This document shows, piece by piece, positions 46,570 through 56,832 of a stretch of DNA of 64,000 nt (positions are counted from its first letter, which is position 1; each line of letters begins with the position of its first letter). The DNA is taken from the NCBI RefSeq assembly GCF_017591425.1, contig NW_024466512.1, forward strand, positions 24,295,501-24,359,500, in the 5' to 3' direction. This DNA is from Ochotona curzoniae. Taxonomy: Eukaryota > Chordata > Mammalia > Lagomorpha > Ochotonidae. Below the pieces are notes generated by a model that made no database searches, was not told the origin of the DNA, and was given only the letters and a program-made list of their open reading frames with translations. A program made the position numbers and the translations under genes.

Positions 46570-46800
46570 TCAGGATGTTGGGAAAGCAATAGAAGATGAC
46601 CCAAAGCCTTGGGACCCTGCGCTCACGTGCGCGATCCAGAATAAGCTCCTGGCTCCTGACTTTGGATTGGCTCAGCTCCAGCCATCGAGGACACTTAGGG
46701 CGTGAACTAGTGGATGAAAGATCATTCTCTCTGTCTCTTCTTCTCTCTTTAAATCTGCCTTTTCAATAAAAATAAATAAATCTTTAAAAAAAATAAAAAA
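46570..46800 (+). mobile_element. CSINE, 5'-truncated
   Basis: It begins in mid-element ('gggaaagcaatagaagatga', 'cccaaagccttgggaccctg') and continues through 'gctcctggctcctgactttg', a TCTC segment and 'aataaaaataaataaatctt' with a poly(A) tail. The head is absent, as in incomplete target-primed reverse transcription. It is the last CSINE before the CpG island. Confidence 0.9.
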
Positions 46801-46965
46801 GATGTTGATTCTATTTGATTAGAGCCCCAGTCCTCTGGAACTGCTTAACCTAATTACCTATTTAAAACGCCCATTCTCCATATGCAGTCACTGTGGGCAT
46901 GAGGACTTCCGAATATGAGCTTGATGGGGGAGACACGATGTTGCTCATAACCGTGATATGTGCCC
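46801..46965 (-). mobile_element. MaLR LTR fragment (inverted)
   Basis: The reverse-strand 5' end of an MST/MLT1-type LTR is seen: 'cttaacctaattacctattt', 'catatgcagtcactgtgggc', 'atgaggacttccgaatatga', 'gcttgatgggggagacacga'. Short and diverged. Confidence 0.6.
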
Positions 46966-48525
46966 TGGGGGAGGGGGATTGTGTCTGTGCAATGTAGGGG
47001 TGGGGGAGGTATCTGCCAGGGCATGGGCAGCCATGGGGCTGCAGCTGTGAGTGGACACCAACCTGGGCAGAGTGAATGGGCATGGGAGGTAGGAGAGGAA
47101 TGGCAGATGAGAAAGGCCAGGACAGGCTGCAACTCTCGCAGGGTCAGACGCAGACTTATCCTCTCTCTGGATAAGTTCCTGGCTGGAACATTCCGTCTCC
47201 TGCGTCTTTGTGTCCTGCCCAGCACCTCCGGTCTGTGGCTCCCATTACCTGGATAGGCACAGGAGAGTGTGAGATCATTACAGACTTGTCCACAGCAATC
47301 ATGCTCACATCTGGAAGGCTGATGTTGATCACCACAGTGCCGGTGACTCATGCTGCTAGCGAGAGGGGAGGCGAGGCCCCGCAGCTGGGGCTGCTGCTCA
47401 CAGCTACGCCAGCAGGGAGGGAAGTGAGAACAAAACCAAGAAAGGTGTGCTCAGATGCTTGGGATGGAGTGAAACTGGCTAATTACCAGTCACAGGCTGT
47501 CTCCCTGAGTTGGAGTTCCTGCCTAAGGAACACTCACGGATCTGACAGAATATGACAACCTGCAACTTGCTTCCGTATGTAGGGGGTTGGTGATGCAGAG
47601 AGGTGAATATGGAGACAGCCTATCAAGGGCCAGAGCTATGGCCACATGACTCAGGCGCCCTGGGAGCACGGTGGTGGTGGTGGGATCCCTTAGGTGCAGA
47701 ACCAATGGGACTCCCTACAGGGGGAGCCGGGAGCAGGTGTCTTTTTGCTGTCAGGCGAAGGTTGCTAGACTGATCCATGACCTGTCCCCAACTGGCAGGT
47801 CAACATGTGCATGCGAGGGAATGTGTTCCTGGAAACAGAACAATAACACTGGTCAGACATGCTAAAGTTTCCAAAGGGCTCGTGACCCCCAGAAGCAAAC
47901 TGTGACCTGGAGAAGCCAGTTGACCTTGAGCAGAGCCCCAGGAAACTTGCGAAATGATTCTCAAGGGATGCACCTGCGACTGTGTAAAGTCGTGCACACG
48001 GGTTTTTAATAGAGATTTGGTCATTTTAAAACCAGGTTCTCAAGGAGTGCACAGCCCTCAAAGGGCTGAGAGCTTGGGCCAAACAGGAGTGTGTGATTGG
48101 CCATGTCTCCCCAGAGGAGATCTCAGACACTCAGGGCAGGGCTGGCGTCGTCACGCTGGTGTAGTTCTGTTCACAGTCGTGGACTGTAGGGTCTCGCACT
48201 GGGTTGAGGCTGATGGCCAGGACAGCGCCCACCGGTGGGGAGACAGGGATGGTTCCAATCCTTTCTGTCCGGGGAATCCAGGTCTATCATTCTTCAAGTT
48301 TCAACACCCCAAACCTGGCTCACCAAAGCTCAAAATCCAATTCAGTATAGACTCACCAGGCGCCTACTCTGTGTGTGCCAGGCTTTTTTCTAAGGGCCCA
48401 AACTAAGTCGACCCAGCCTGCTTTCCCGCCCCGGGCACTTGCATTTTTGGTCAAGCTGACCAAGCATCTTGTCCTAGAGAATAGCACCTGGGGTGTGAAC
48501 CTGGTCCAGAGAGTCAGGGAGATGC
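46966..48525. other. unique sequence upstream of the CpG island
   Basis: No gene or clear repeat apart from a possible ancient scrap near 48,350 ('aggcgcctactctgtgtgtg'). GC content rises toward the right. Confidence 0.45.
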
Positions 48526-48581
48526 CTTCCCAAGCACCGCCGCGGGGCCAGGACAGGTGCGCCAAGCCCGCGGGGCCAGGC

Positions 48582-48633
48582 GGGGTGGAGCGGGGTAGGG
48601 ACACGGCCCGGGGCGGGCGCGGCGCGGGCGGGG
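48582..48633 (+). other. G-quadruplex-prone tract
   Basis: At least five runs of three or four G with short spacers on the plus strand ('ggggtggagcggggtaggg' followed by 'ggggcggg' and 'gggcgggg'). It lies at the upstream edge of the CpG island. Confidence 0.6.
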
Positions 48634-48757
48634 ATAGCAGACGCTGCCCAGCCGAGCTCGGAGCTCTGCTGTCCGCTCCCCGCCCGCTGAGGCGGTCGTG
48701 AAGCTCTGCTCCCCATACTGAGCAGCTCCCTGGAGGCTCGGACACGTCCCCAGGCCA

Positions 48758-48766
48758 GATAAAAAT
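48758..48766 (+). promoter_or_regulatory. TATA-like box, possible alternative promoter
   Basis: 'gataaaaat' stands alone in GC-rich sequence. It would place a start near 48,788 to 48,792, about 650 bases upstream of the main TATA box. An ATG occurs at 48,790, too close to that start for a normal leader, so if used this promoter probably gives a longer noncoding leader or another RNA. Confidence 0.35.
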
Positions 48767-49297
48767 CCGCTCGGCGCTCGCTCCGCAGCATGCAATCTCG
48801 CCATCAGCGCAGCTCGTGCGGCCAGGCCCGGCCCGGCCCGGCGACGGCCAGATCGCAATCTAGGGGACTGGAAGGCGGCGCGGCTGCTCCCGCCGTCTCC
48901 CTCCTCCTCGGCCGCGCGCGCATCGCAGGGCTGCCCGCGGGGTGCTGGGGCTCGCGGCCCTCCCACCCCGGGGGCCTTCCTTCCCGGCGCTTCCTCCCAA
49001 GGGATCGCGGCTTCCCGCCGGCCCAGGGCCCCGTGCGCCCCGCCAAGGCGCGCCCTCTCCGCTTGGTGCCTCGCCAGGCCCGGCAGCCTCCAGAAGGTTA
49101 CGCGTCGCAGCGGCGGGGCGCGGTGGCACGCAGGGGGCGCCCGCCCTTGGCCGCCGCCGCCGCCCACCGCGGGGCCCGCCACGCGCCGCGCCGGGCCAGC
49201 CGGGCTGCCGGCTGCTGCCACCGCAATCCCGGCTCCTAAATCAGCGCGGGGAGGCGACCCCTTCCCCCACCCGGCTCCCGGAGCTCTCCAGGCGGCG

Positions 49298-49302
49298 ATT
49301 GG
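49298..49302 (-). promoter_or_regulatory. inverted CCAAT box (distal), NF-Y site
   Basis: 'gcgattggctgcg' contains ATTGG, the reverse of CCAAT, with the flanking bases preferred by NF-Y. It is about 112 bases upstream of the TATA box. Confidence 0.75.
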
Positions 49303-49351
49303 CTGCGCGGACGCCCCCCGCCCAAGGGCCCCCGGCTCCAGCTGCCGCGCC

Positions 49352-49356
49352 ATTGG
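49352..49356 (-). promoter_or_regulatory. inverted CCAAT box (proximal), NF-Y site
   Basis: 'cgccattggctgcg' is the second ATTGG core, 54 bases after the first and 58 bases before the TATA box, a usual position for NF-Y in TATA promoters. The shared 'attggctgcg' of both sites suggests a duplicated module. Confidence 0.8.
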
Positions 49357-49409
49357 CTGCGGGCCTCCGCCAGCCTTTACATAAGGCCGGGCGCGCTCGA
49401 GTGGAGTTG

Positions 49410-49416
49410 TATAAAG
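49410..49416 (+). promoter_or_regulatory. TATA box of the main promoter
   Basis: 'tataaag' sits in 'gttgtataaagcgagc' within otherwise GC-rich DNA. It predicts a transcription start near 49,438 to 49,446. A GC box ('ggggcggga', 49,432 to 49,440) overlaps that position. Confidence 0.8.
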
Positions 49417-49439
49417 CGAGCGCACGGCGTCGGGGCGGG

Positions 49440-49562
49440 AGGCTCGAGGCCAGCCCGGGACCGGGGCTGGGAGCGGCGAGGCGGCGGCGGCGGCGGCGGC
49501 AGCAGCGAGCGCCCGCGCTCCCGCGCCCCCCTCCCCGGCGGTGGGGCCGAGCGGCGTCCAGG
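49440..49562 (+). other. predicted 5' untranslated leader
   Basis: About 120 bases from the predicted start to the ATG, extremely GC-rich, with a GGC/CGG trinucleotide run at 49,480 to 49,501. There is no upstream ATG between the predicted start and 49,563. The leader should fold strongly. The exact 5' end is inferred only from the TATA position. Confidence 0.6.
49480..49501 (+). repeat. (GGC)n trinucleotide repeat in the leader
   Basis: About seven uninterrupted GGC units followed by 'agcagcgagc'. CGG/GGC repeats in leaders can vary in length and affect translation. Confidence 0.9.
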
Positions 49563-49586
49563 ATGGTTGGCAGCGCCGACCTCGCT
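49563..49586 (+). CDS. candidate first coding exon of an unidentified gene (partial)
   Basis: The ATG lies in a strong Kozak context (A at -3, G at +4) and is the first ATG after the predicted start. Eight codons encode MVGSADLA. The reading then meets the consensus splice donor GTGAGT at 49,587, so the exon ends in phase 0. I do not recognise these eight residues as the start of a known family and give no gene name. No downstream exon was recognised in the remaining 14.4 kb, so the next exon is presumably beyond the window. The same frame stays open upstream and downstream (48,942 to 50,111), but that longer ORF crosses the promoter and is a composition artefact. Alternatively, the exon could be wholly noncoding, or belong to a long noncoding RNA. 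Confidence 0.5.
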
Positions 49587-49592
49587 GTGAGT
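49587..49592 (+). other. splice donor, predicted start of intron 1
   Basis: 'gtgagt' matches the mammalian 5' splice-site consensus at positions +1 to +6. The exon side ends in CT rather than AG, a slight weakness. Confidence 0.6.
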
Positions 49593-50300
49593 ACCCGCTC
49601 GAGCGCCCCCATCCCCGGAGGAGAAAGTTTCTCCAACCCCACGCACCCCTCCCCATCCGCTCGCCGAGGTGGCGGGGAAGCCACCGGGAGTCTGGGAGGA
49701 CCGGGACCGCGGAAGCGGCGGCTTAGGCTCCCCAACTTGCCAATGAGGCGCGGGACTCGGTGGGCGCGCAGAGTCGATCCCGCTGGCCAGGGACGAGAGC
49801 TGGACGCTCGGCTGGAGGTGGCCCGGGAGCTGCGGCGTGGGGACGACCCTCTGCAGCCCACGGGGAGGGGTGGGGGGCTCTGGAGGTCAGCAATGTGGGA
49901 GGAGGCGGAGCAGGTGACGAGAGATGTGCCAGGGGTTGGGGGGTTGGGGGCTGTCGCGGAGTCACCCAGCCTCGCAGGCTCAGTTCAGGGCTGGGGACGC
50001 TACCGTGCGGCGGGCCGAGCGCCTTCGCTCCCGGGCTGGGAAAGCGTCCTGGAGGGCCGGCTCTCCGTCCCCGGGGAAACCGATCTGTCTCGCGGGCACA
50101 GCGTTGGCTGACAGAGCGCTCCTGGAACCAGCACCGCGCACAGCGTAGCTGCCAGCCGCCTTTTGCTGGACCGAGGTGTGGTCTCGCCTTCAGACTGTCT
50201 CAGGCGAGCCCGCTTCAGGCATTCCAGGGCAACCGGGGCGGGAGCGGGGGAGTCCCCGTGGACCCCGTGGAGACCCTGGAGGCTTCGATGGAACATCCGC

Positions 50301-53300
50301 CGCGCTTGGGGGCATGCCCAGCAGCGTAGCGCGCGTCTTTGCAGTGCGGTGGTGGGGAGCCCTGGCTGGTCCCGCTTCTGCAGAAGCCAACTAAAGAATC
50401 CGAAGTCATGCCAGGCTGGGTGGGAGCCTCCCGGAGTGGCGGAGTGGCGGGCAGACGCTCCCGGGCTGGGGAGGGGTGGGCTTCCTCCGGGAATGACTAA
50501 TGAATATTCCTGCTGCTGCTGGCGGTGGGCTCCCGGGTGTGGACTCTGTGCATCCCCGAGGGGCACCAGTCCCAGGAGCAGGATGCGTGCCTGAGTCGCA
50601 CTTGAGGTATCTTCTGGGGTAGGTGCAGGTCTCCCCGGGCGATTCCCGGGAGAAAGGGGGGCAGGCTTCTGGAAGTGGGGGTCAGCTCTGTGGTGTTGTC
50701 TTGAATCAGGGAAGAACTTGAGGGGGAACAGAAAAGCTCTAGAGGGGAGGTCTGGGAGCCTGATGCCCTGGAGGCCTAAAAACCCAAGATACAATTAGGG
50801 CAACTTGGGAGAGTCAGACTGGACCAAGAAGGAGCGGGTGAGTGGGAACATGGCGGTGGCTAGAGCCTTCCAGGATGTGTTTCCTCTCCTTCTGGCTTGG
50901 TTCGGAATCCTTCTGGAAACGCATCCTAAAGTCGACTTGAGAGAACACGGAGGCAGTTGGATGTTGGCTCATGGGACCACAATTAGAGTATTCCACTTTC
51001 CAACTGTTTTGAATGGCTGGAGGGAGGGGGGCGGCGTTGGCCTGTTCTGCGTCTGCTAGCTGTGTCCCTCACATCCCATCCCTGAATGTGCACGTTCCCA
51101 GAAGGTCTACTCCAGCCTGGAGATCTTTCACCAAGACCGTTGAGTCAAACCCCCAGCCTGGCTTGGTTCTCTGCCTACCTGCACTCAACATTTGCTTGCC
51201 GCATTTCTCAAAGCCTTTCAACGTGAAGGGTCTGTGCAGTGACATAACTGCTTGTTGCTTCTTGGCTCCATCGGGGCTGCACGGATGTTCCCAGCTCTGT
51301 GCTTAGTCCTTAGCGCCTTAGTGGTGTGGTGAGACATTCTATGGCTGTGCAGGACTCGACCCTGTGAATATGCAGACCAACAGCTTGTATCATCCTAGGG
51401 TGTGCAATGGGACTCCTAGAGCCAGCACTCCCCTGGCCAGAATCGGTTCTATGTGAGGCTGTGGGCTTGGTGTCCAGTAGGGGGCGGCAACGGTACCTGG
51501 CTAGGGACCCCTGACTTTCTTACCACTTGCCCTTCACTGGCCACAGTAGCATCAGGTTAGGCCACAGCCCCCAGACATCACTGTTGTCATTGAACCCCTT
51601 CACTGTGTGCTTCCTAGGCGGCAGGTGTTGCTGTGACCTCAATTGCAGTGGGAGCAGATGTAAGCCCAATATTCCAGAGAGAACTGGTGCCTGGTCCCAC
51701 TGTGTGCTTGGTGCTGGTGTGCACTTTGAACTCATTAAAGGCTCATTCAAGCAAGAATGAAATTTTGAAAAACACCTGGTTCTTCAAGCCAGCTTCCTTC
51801 CCCAGTCCTCTTCTGCGTCAGCCAGTGTTACCGGGAGGGGTCTTGCCCGAGGTGGGAGAGTTGGGACTGAGCCCTGGGACCCCCCGGGTCTCTGTGCAGA
51901 GAGAGCTCTTTGCACTCCAGCGATGTGCTTCCTCGTTACCATGAACAGTGGTTTCTGTTCTCGGTACAGCAGGTACTTGTAATAACTGACGACGCTTTGG
52001 CGAATTAACAAGCTTGGGGAAATTTCCTCCGACTGTTATTCAGAGCAGCCAGACGAGGAGCAGATAAGTTCTGGTAATGTTCCTACACAGGTCGTAGAGA
52101 ACCGTAACTATTCTTTGCCTTCCTCCACGATCTTTCCTACAATTCGAGTTTTCTTTTAGGCAAACATCAAGCCGCTGTAGGTGTCTGTGCATGTAGCAAT
52201 AGTTAAGTACCCAGTCCCTCTCCAGGGCTGGAGCCTTCATGACCCTGCTTGACATACAGGAGTGGCTATGTCTGTCCAGCTGTCACTCCCCACCCTGCTG
52301 CTGGGACCCCCTCCCTGCCCCCCCGCCAAGCTCAGGCCTTGGGTGGACTGGGTGTCTATGTGTCCCCTCCATCCTGCTGCTTCCAGCTCAAGGGCAGAAT
52401 CCTGGACTGTTCTATTTTTTGCAAAATCCTCATGTTCAGGTTTCTTGGGTGACCTGGAAGGTGCTGCCATTTCCACTGCCCTTTCTTGTGTTCTGTGAGT
52501 CTGGCCCTCAACACCCGAGATAGACTCCAGGAGGGAGGGAGCTGAGCGTCCTGGCAGCTGCAGCTTAGCTGTTCCCACCCCAGCCGCTTGGCATACCCAG
52601 TGGCCTTCCTCCAGCTTCCCCTGGAGCTTCGGCCGAGTGGCAGACCCCGTCTTGAGGACCCATTGCTGTCCTGCCGGAAGACGCGAAACCTCTTCACTCC
52701 TCATGCTCTCACCCAAGGGATGCTTGTTGCTGCTGAAGGTGCTGGAAGTTTCCTTATCTCCCTCTAGCTCATGGATGAGGTGTGTGTTCCCCACCAGGGA
52801 CTAAGGGAGCCCTGGGGAGCGACAGGCCTCTGGGCAGCCTTAGCCAGAGAAATGGACATGCTCTCTCGAGGTATGGGTTACTGGTAAGACCGAAGGCAGA
52901 TAGCTGTATGAGGCTGTAACTAGGGCACAAGCTCTCTGGGTTCCTGTTGCCATGGGGGAGGGATGAAGCGTCTGAGACCCTAAGGAGGCAGGAAGACGTC
53001 CCTGCTAGATGGCTGACCCTGCCCTGGTCTGCTTGTAAGGCTAGCAGGCTGCCGCCCTGGTCCCTGGCTTAGGGGTCCTGGCCAAACACCTTGACCTCTG
53101 CAGATGTTACTGGGCACATCAGTTATGTGGTGAAGCTGGCATTCCTGTGACAAGGTGGGGCAGCAAGTCCAGAGAGGCAGTCGGTGGTGTGGCCGTGTTC
53201 TTGGGCAGGTGAAAAGATGTCCTGAGCTGGAAGGGGACAGGCTGTTGCCGTATCAGTGTCAGAGCCTTCCCTTGCCACCCATGGGAGGCCAAGTGTCCAG

Positions 53301-54254
53301 GTCTGTGCAGCAGCGTCCTGGGCGGGGCTGCCTTCTTGCCACCTCCCCTCCTGTCCCTCAGGGTTTTCACTTGGGCGTCTGCCTTTCTTGGGCAAAGACA
53401 TGTTATGGGCCTTTGGGTAACCCTGAATGTGGGGAAGACCCAGAGCCATTGAAGCCTCTGGCTGGGGAGAAGGCTTCTCAGAGCTGCGGTATGTAAAAGC
53501 ACGCTCCAAGCCTCCTGCCAGCTGTGCACGGCCGCCAGCCTCGGCTCTGCTGGGTGATGGAGAGCCCGGCTGCTCACTTAGGAGGCACAAACCTGTGAAC
53601 TCCGCTTAGGAGCAAGTATGAAATCAGCTCATTATCACAACAGACACACACTGGGCCACCTAGGGCATTTCAGAAACGCGTAGCTGCAGAGCACTGGGAG
53701 ATTGTGTCCGGAAGGTGTGAGGGGGCTAGAGAAGAGGAGGGATCAGGGAGACCTCTTTTTTTTCCACTAAATCCCTCCTCATCTGGACCTGATTGAAGTC
53801 CTTTGGCAGCCACGGGAAGGGCCGTAGGAGATACTGTCATTGCTACAGCCAGGCCAAGGACCACTCCTGGCGTCCACGGGAGAGAAGCCAGTGGTTCCGC
53901 TGACCATCCTGAGACACCCAGCACAGCGTTATCCAGCCCTGGAGGTCCACGTCGCCGAGGCCGAGAAGCCCTGGACCACATTGGAGGAGACAGAGACTTC
54001 AGGCACATTGTCATCCAGCTCTCCCATTTCACAGCTGAGATGGTGAGATCCTGAGAACAGAGGGGACCAGCAAGGGCTGCCAGGCGAGCAGGTAGCCCAG
54101 CTGGCCTGAAGCTCGGATCTGCTTCCTGCTGGAGGCTGAACTTTGCCCAGACTGTCCCCAAAGTTGTGGCAAATGAAGATTAAATGCGAGCTGTGAAAAC
54201 ACTTGCCAAATCATAAAGAGACTATTTATTACTATTGCTATTATTAAGAATTCG
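50301..54254. other. predicted intron 1, repeat-poor part
   Basis: No CSINE, LINE or LTR that I recognise for almost 4 kb. ORFs of 140 to 185 codons (52,237 to 54,161) occur in overlapping frames of both strands in GC-rich DNA and have no domain. No strong acceptor-exon-donor structure was seen by eye. Confidence 0.5.
50490..50510. promoter_or_regulatory. candidate intronic enhancer core (TEAD-like and AP-1-like motifs)
   Basis: A compact AT-rich block in GC-rich DNA has GGAATG (TEAD/MCAT-like, 50,490 to 50,495), an overlapping TGACTAA (AP-1-like, 50,494 to 50,500) and ATTCC (50,506 to 50,510) facing back. Together they make a GGAAT…ATTCC inverted repeat. It lies about 0.9 kb downstream of exon 1. 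Confidence 0.35.
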
Positions 54255-54370
54255 GGAGTTTGGAAAGTTCTATTTCTGGCTGTGCCACTGACTCATTGTA
54301 TAATCTTGGACGAGCCTTGCCTCCTCTCCTATGCTTCTCTGTGAGGATGTGTGATGGTGGAAGGGCAGCG
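54255..54370 (+). repeat. MIR SINE fragment
   Basis: It has 'ctatttctggctgtgccact', 'gactcattgtataatcttgg' and 'cctatgcttctctgtgagga'. Plus orientation. Confidence 0.6.
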
Positions 54371-55854
54371 AGCAGGCTCAGCAATGAAGTGTATAGCATA
54401 GCTGTCATCTTTAGAGGAAGGTCCCAAGACATGCCCTTCAACCACACTACACACCAAGAAACCAGGATAAAATTGCTTCTCGAAAGGAATTGGATTGACT
54501 CCGTGAGAAGCAAAGGGTTGACTTGGAAAGATTCCAGCCCCTGGCCTTGTGAGTTGGTCTCAGCCCAGGCAATCTGATGAACATCGGAGGAGAGACTGAT
54601 AACCCCTGAGATGATGGGCGACTGGATTGGTCCCACTCCCCCCCAGGAAGGGAAGAAGGCCACCCTTTCCTGCTCAGCCCTGCTTTGCAGGAAGGTTCTG
54701 CAGAGAACTTCAAGGAGGACTGGGAAGGTGGGTCATTAATTAGTAAAACCTTGTTTACTTAACAGACACATCCTTAAAGATCTCTTCCCAGAGACATTTT
54801 GACGTATGACTTTAATTAGCTACGGGAGAATCGAGAGTGCAGAGAGTGTAAAATGACCCCTTCTGCTGTTCTGTTACTCTTATCTTCGTTTGCACTCAAC
54901 AAGTACAGTGACAAGGTCATTGGCTCATCACTGAACTCAGGGGCTATCCCAGTGACCAGAGGTGGAACAGCATGCTCCCCCCACCCGGCTCCTCCCAGGC
55001 ATCGGCCTCCACCTTCCTGGGGAGACTTCTGGGTAGTCCCTCCCTCTCACACTCACCCCTGGGCTTGGCTCCTGCTGTGTCTCAGCCCTGGTAGACTGTC
55101 CACTCATTTGGACCAGGCACCATGGCTTTGTCTTCTCTTCCAAATGTCTGTCCCACTGTACCAGGAAGGCCTGAGTCTGGAAAAGCGGCACGGAAGGCAT
55201 CAGAAAAAAAATCCACCAGGGGTCCTGGATAAATTAGGAAGGGAAACAAGCCTATTCCTCAAAGTCTTGTAGTCCAGAGCTTTTCCATTCAACACTTGGC
55301 AAGTCCTCCTGGCCGGGGAGCACCTGGCAGGCCTGCATCCCGTCGCCTGCTGCATTTGTTCCTTCAGCACACATTCGTTGTTGGTGGACAGAGCATGATG
55401 GTTGTGGCTGTTTCCTGACCCGGACGCACTCCCCTTGCGCCAGCGCTTGCCACACAGTCATCTCATTCTGTTTCAGAGCAGAAACAGAAGTTGCACTTCC
55501 TGCAACGGGAAGTCAGAGCAATTAATAATACTTATTAAGAATCCACTCCACCTTGCATGTAAGCCTAGGGGACTCTCCCCTAGTGTCAGTGTCCTCTAGT
55601 GTCTCCCCCTCAGTGTCAGAAACGCCATTTCATTAGGCCACCAGTCTCCCAGCACGAGTCCCCTGAGTCGTCACCTGCCTTTCCCGGGAGCAGCACCCAA
55701 GGCCTTGTCTGTGTGAGAGCGCCACTGCAGGCAGTGGTGACAAGCTGTCTCCAGGTAGAGGGAAGGTGGGGCAGGGGGACCTGCCTGCAGCCTTCCAGGC
55801 TGGCGCTGCAGAGCCCTAACACAGGGGACAGGGCGGAGAAACTGGCAGCTGTAG
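54371..55854. other. predicted intron 1, unique sequence
   Basis: No gene or named repeat. AT-rich island at 54,735 to 54,850 carries 'tgacgtatgactttaattag', combining CRE-like and homeobox-like cores. Confidence 0.45.
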
Positions 55855-56400
55855 TATTGAATGTGTGTTCCACGGAGGCAAGAACTCACCCTTATTTTCA
55901 GCTGTTTCTTTCTGGTGCCGGGAACAGTGCCTGACGGAAGAGGTACATGAGCAACAAGGAATGCACACGTGAAAGCAGTGACAACAGCCCCAGTGTCTTC
56001 CCTCCTTTGGGCCACAGCCTTCACCTTCCCTCTCCAGCCCAGTGCGCCCCTGTCCTAGCCACCCCTACAAGCCCTGCCACAGTGTTCTTTCCCACCCACC
56101 ACTCTGGCCATTGCACTCCCTATCTCTCATGGCCCAGGTCATTCACGAGGCTGCCAGCATCTTCCCAGTTCCCTCCTAACAGGGTGCCCTGCTCCACCCT
56201 GTGTTCCAGCCACACAGCGCCTCCATGGACCGCACAAACCCTTGCTTCCACCATGCACACACCTGCCATCTCATCAGCCTGGAACTTTCCTCCTCTCAGT
56301 CTCCTGGCCAGCTGCCCCTTGCTCTCTCATGTACCTGCCTCAGTTTCTCCAGGTCCCGTGCCTTGCTCCTTCTGCTGTGTTCCTGTTGCACTTGGCTGAA
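55855..56400 (+). repeat. L2 LINE-like fragments (tentative)
   Basis: 55,870 to 55,955 reads like an L2 tail ('ggaggcaagaactcaccctt', 'gccgggaacagtgcctgacg'). 56,000 to 56,390 resembles the C-rich L2 interior ('tcaccttccctctccagccc', 'ctggccattgcactccctat'). Low certainty. Confidence 0.4.
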
Positions 56401-56680
56401 AACAAGTTTGTGTCAGTGAAAGAAACTGTTGAATGTGATGCCTAGAACAACGATGGAAAAAACTGTTCTCCCTGCCAAGGGCCATCTGGGTATTTATCAC
56501 GTCGTTTGCGGGCCATGCAAAATGATCGGCTTAAAAATCAGCCTGCTTATGGATTTATTGGATTTTGAGTCCCGCCTGTGGTTGCCTTGGCAGGGCCAGA
56601 CCAGATGAGTTTGTGGGCCTTAGGCAACCCGCAGGCCAGACGGTCCCAGCCCTGGTTGGGAAGATCAACTATGGAGCTGG
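56401..56680. other. intron sequence, unassigned
   Basis: The block 56,480 to 56,590 has a DNA-transposon-like look ('tcgtttgcgggccatgcaaa') but I cannot name a family. Confidence 0.35.
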
Positions 56681-56682
56681 TT

Positions 56683-56832
56683 TGCTTAGACACAAATTGT
56701 GACTCTACTGTGCACTGGCTGTGTAACTTTGGGCAGTTCCTTAGCCTGCCTGGTTTCCTTTGTGACAGGATGGCAGCTGTTCCTTCCTCATCAGCTCGGG
56801 AGGAGGCTTCCAGGGGCCATCTGTGTAAAGGG
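56683..56832 (+). repeat. MIR SINE
   Basis: It has 'gacacaaattgtgactctac', 'tgtgcactggctgtgtaact', 'ttgggcagttccttagcctg', 'cctggtttcctttgtgacag' and 'gatggcagctgttccttcct', in MIR order. Confidence 0.75.

Larger units (their letters stand above)
48526..50300. promoter_or_regulatory. CpG island promoter region
   Basis: CpG dinucleotides are very dense here and rare elsewhere in the window. GC content is highest from about 48,540 to 49,520. No recognised transposon lies inside it. It contains the core promoter and first exon described below plus many GC boxes. Such islands normally mark constitutive or developmental gene promoters and are unmethylated in the germline, which explains CpG survival. 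Long open frames on both strands (380 and 389 codons) are a by-product of few A/T-containing stop codons. Confidence 0.93.

Noticed and set aside
48514..49656. 380-codon minus-strand ORF over the CpG island
   Set aside because: Ala/Gly/Arg/Pro-rich, overlaps equally long plus-strand frames and the core promoter; stop codons are simply rare at this GC content.
48942..50111. 389-codon plus-strand ORF containing the candidate start codon
   Set aside because: It runs across the TATA box and through a consensus splice donor. Only the eight codons from 49,563 to 49,586 are kept as a candidate coding exon.
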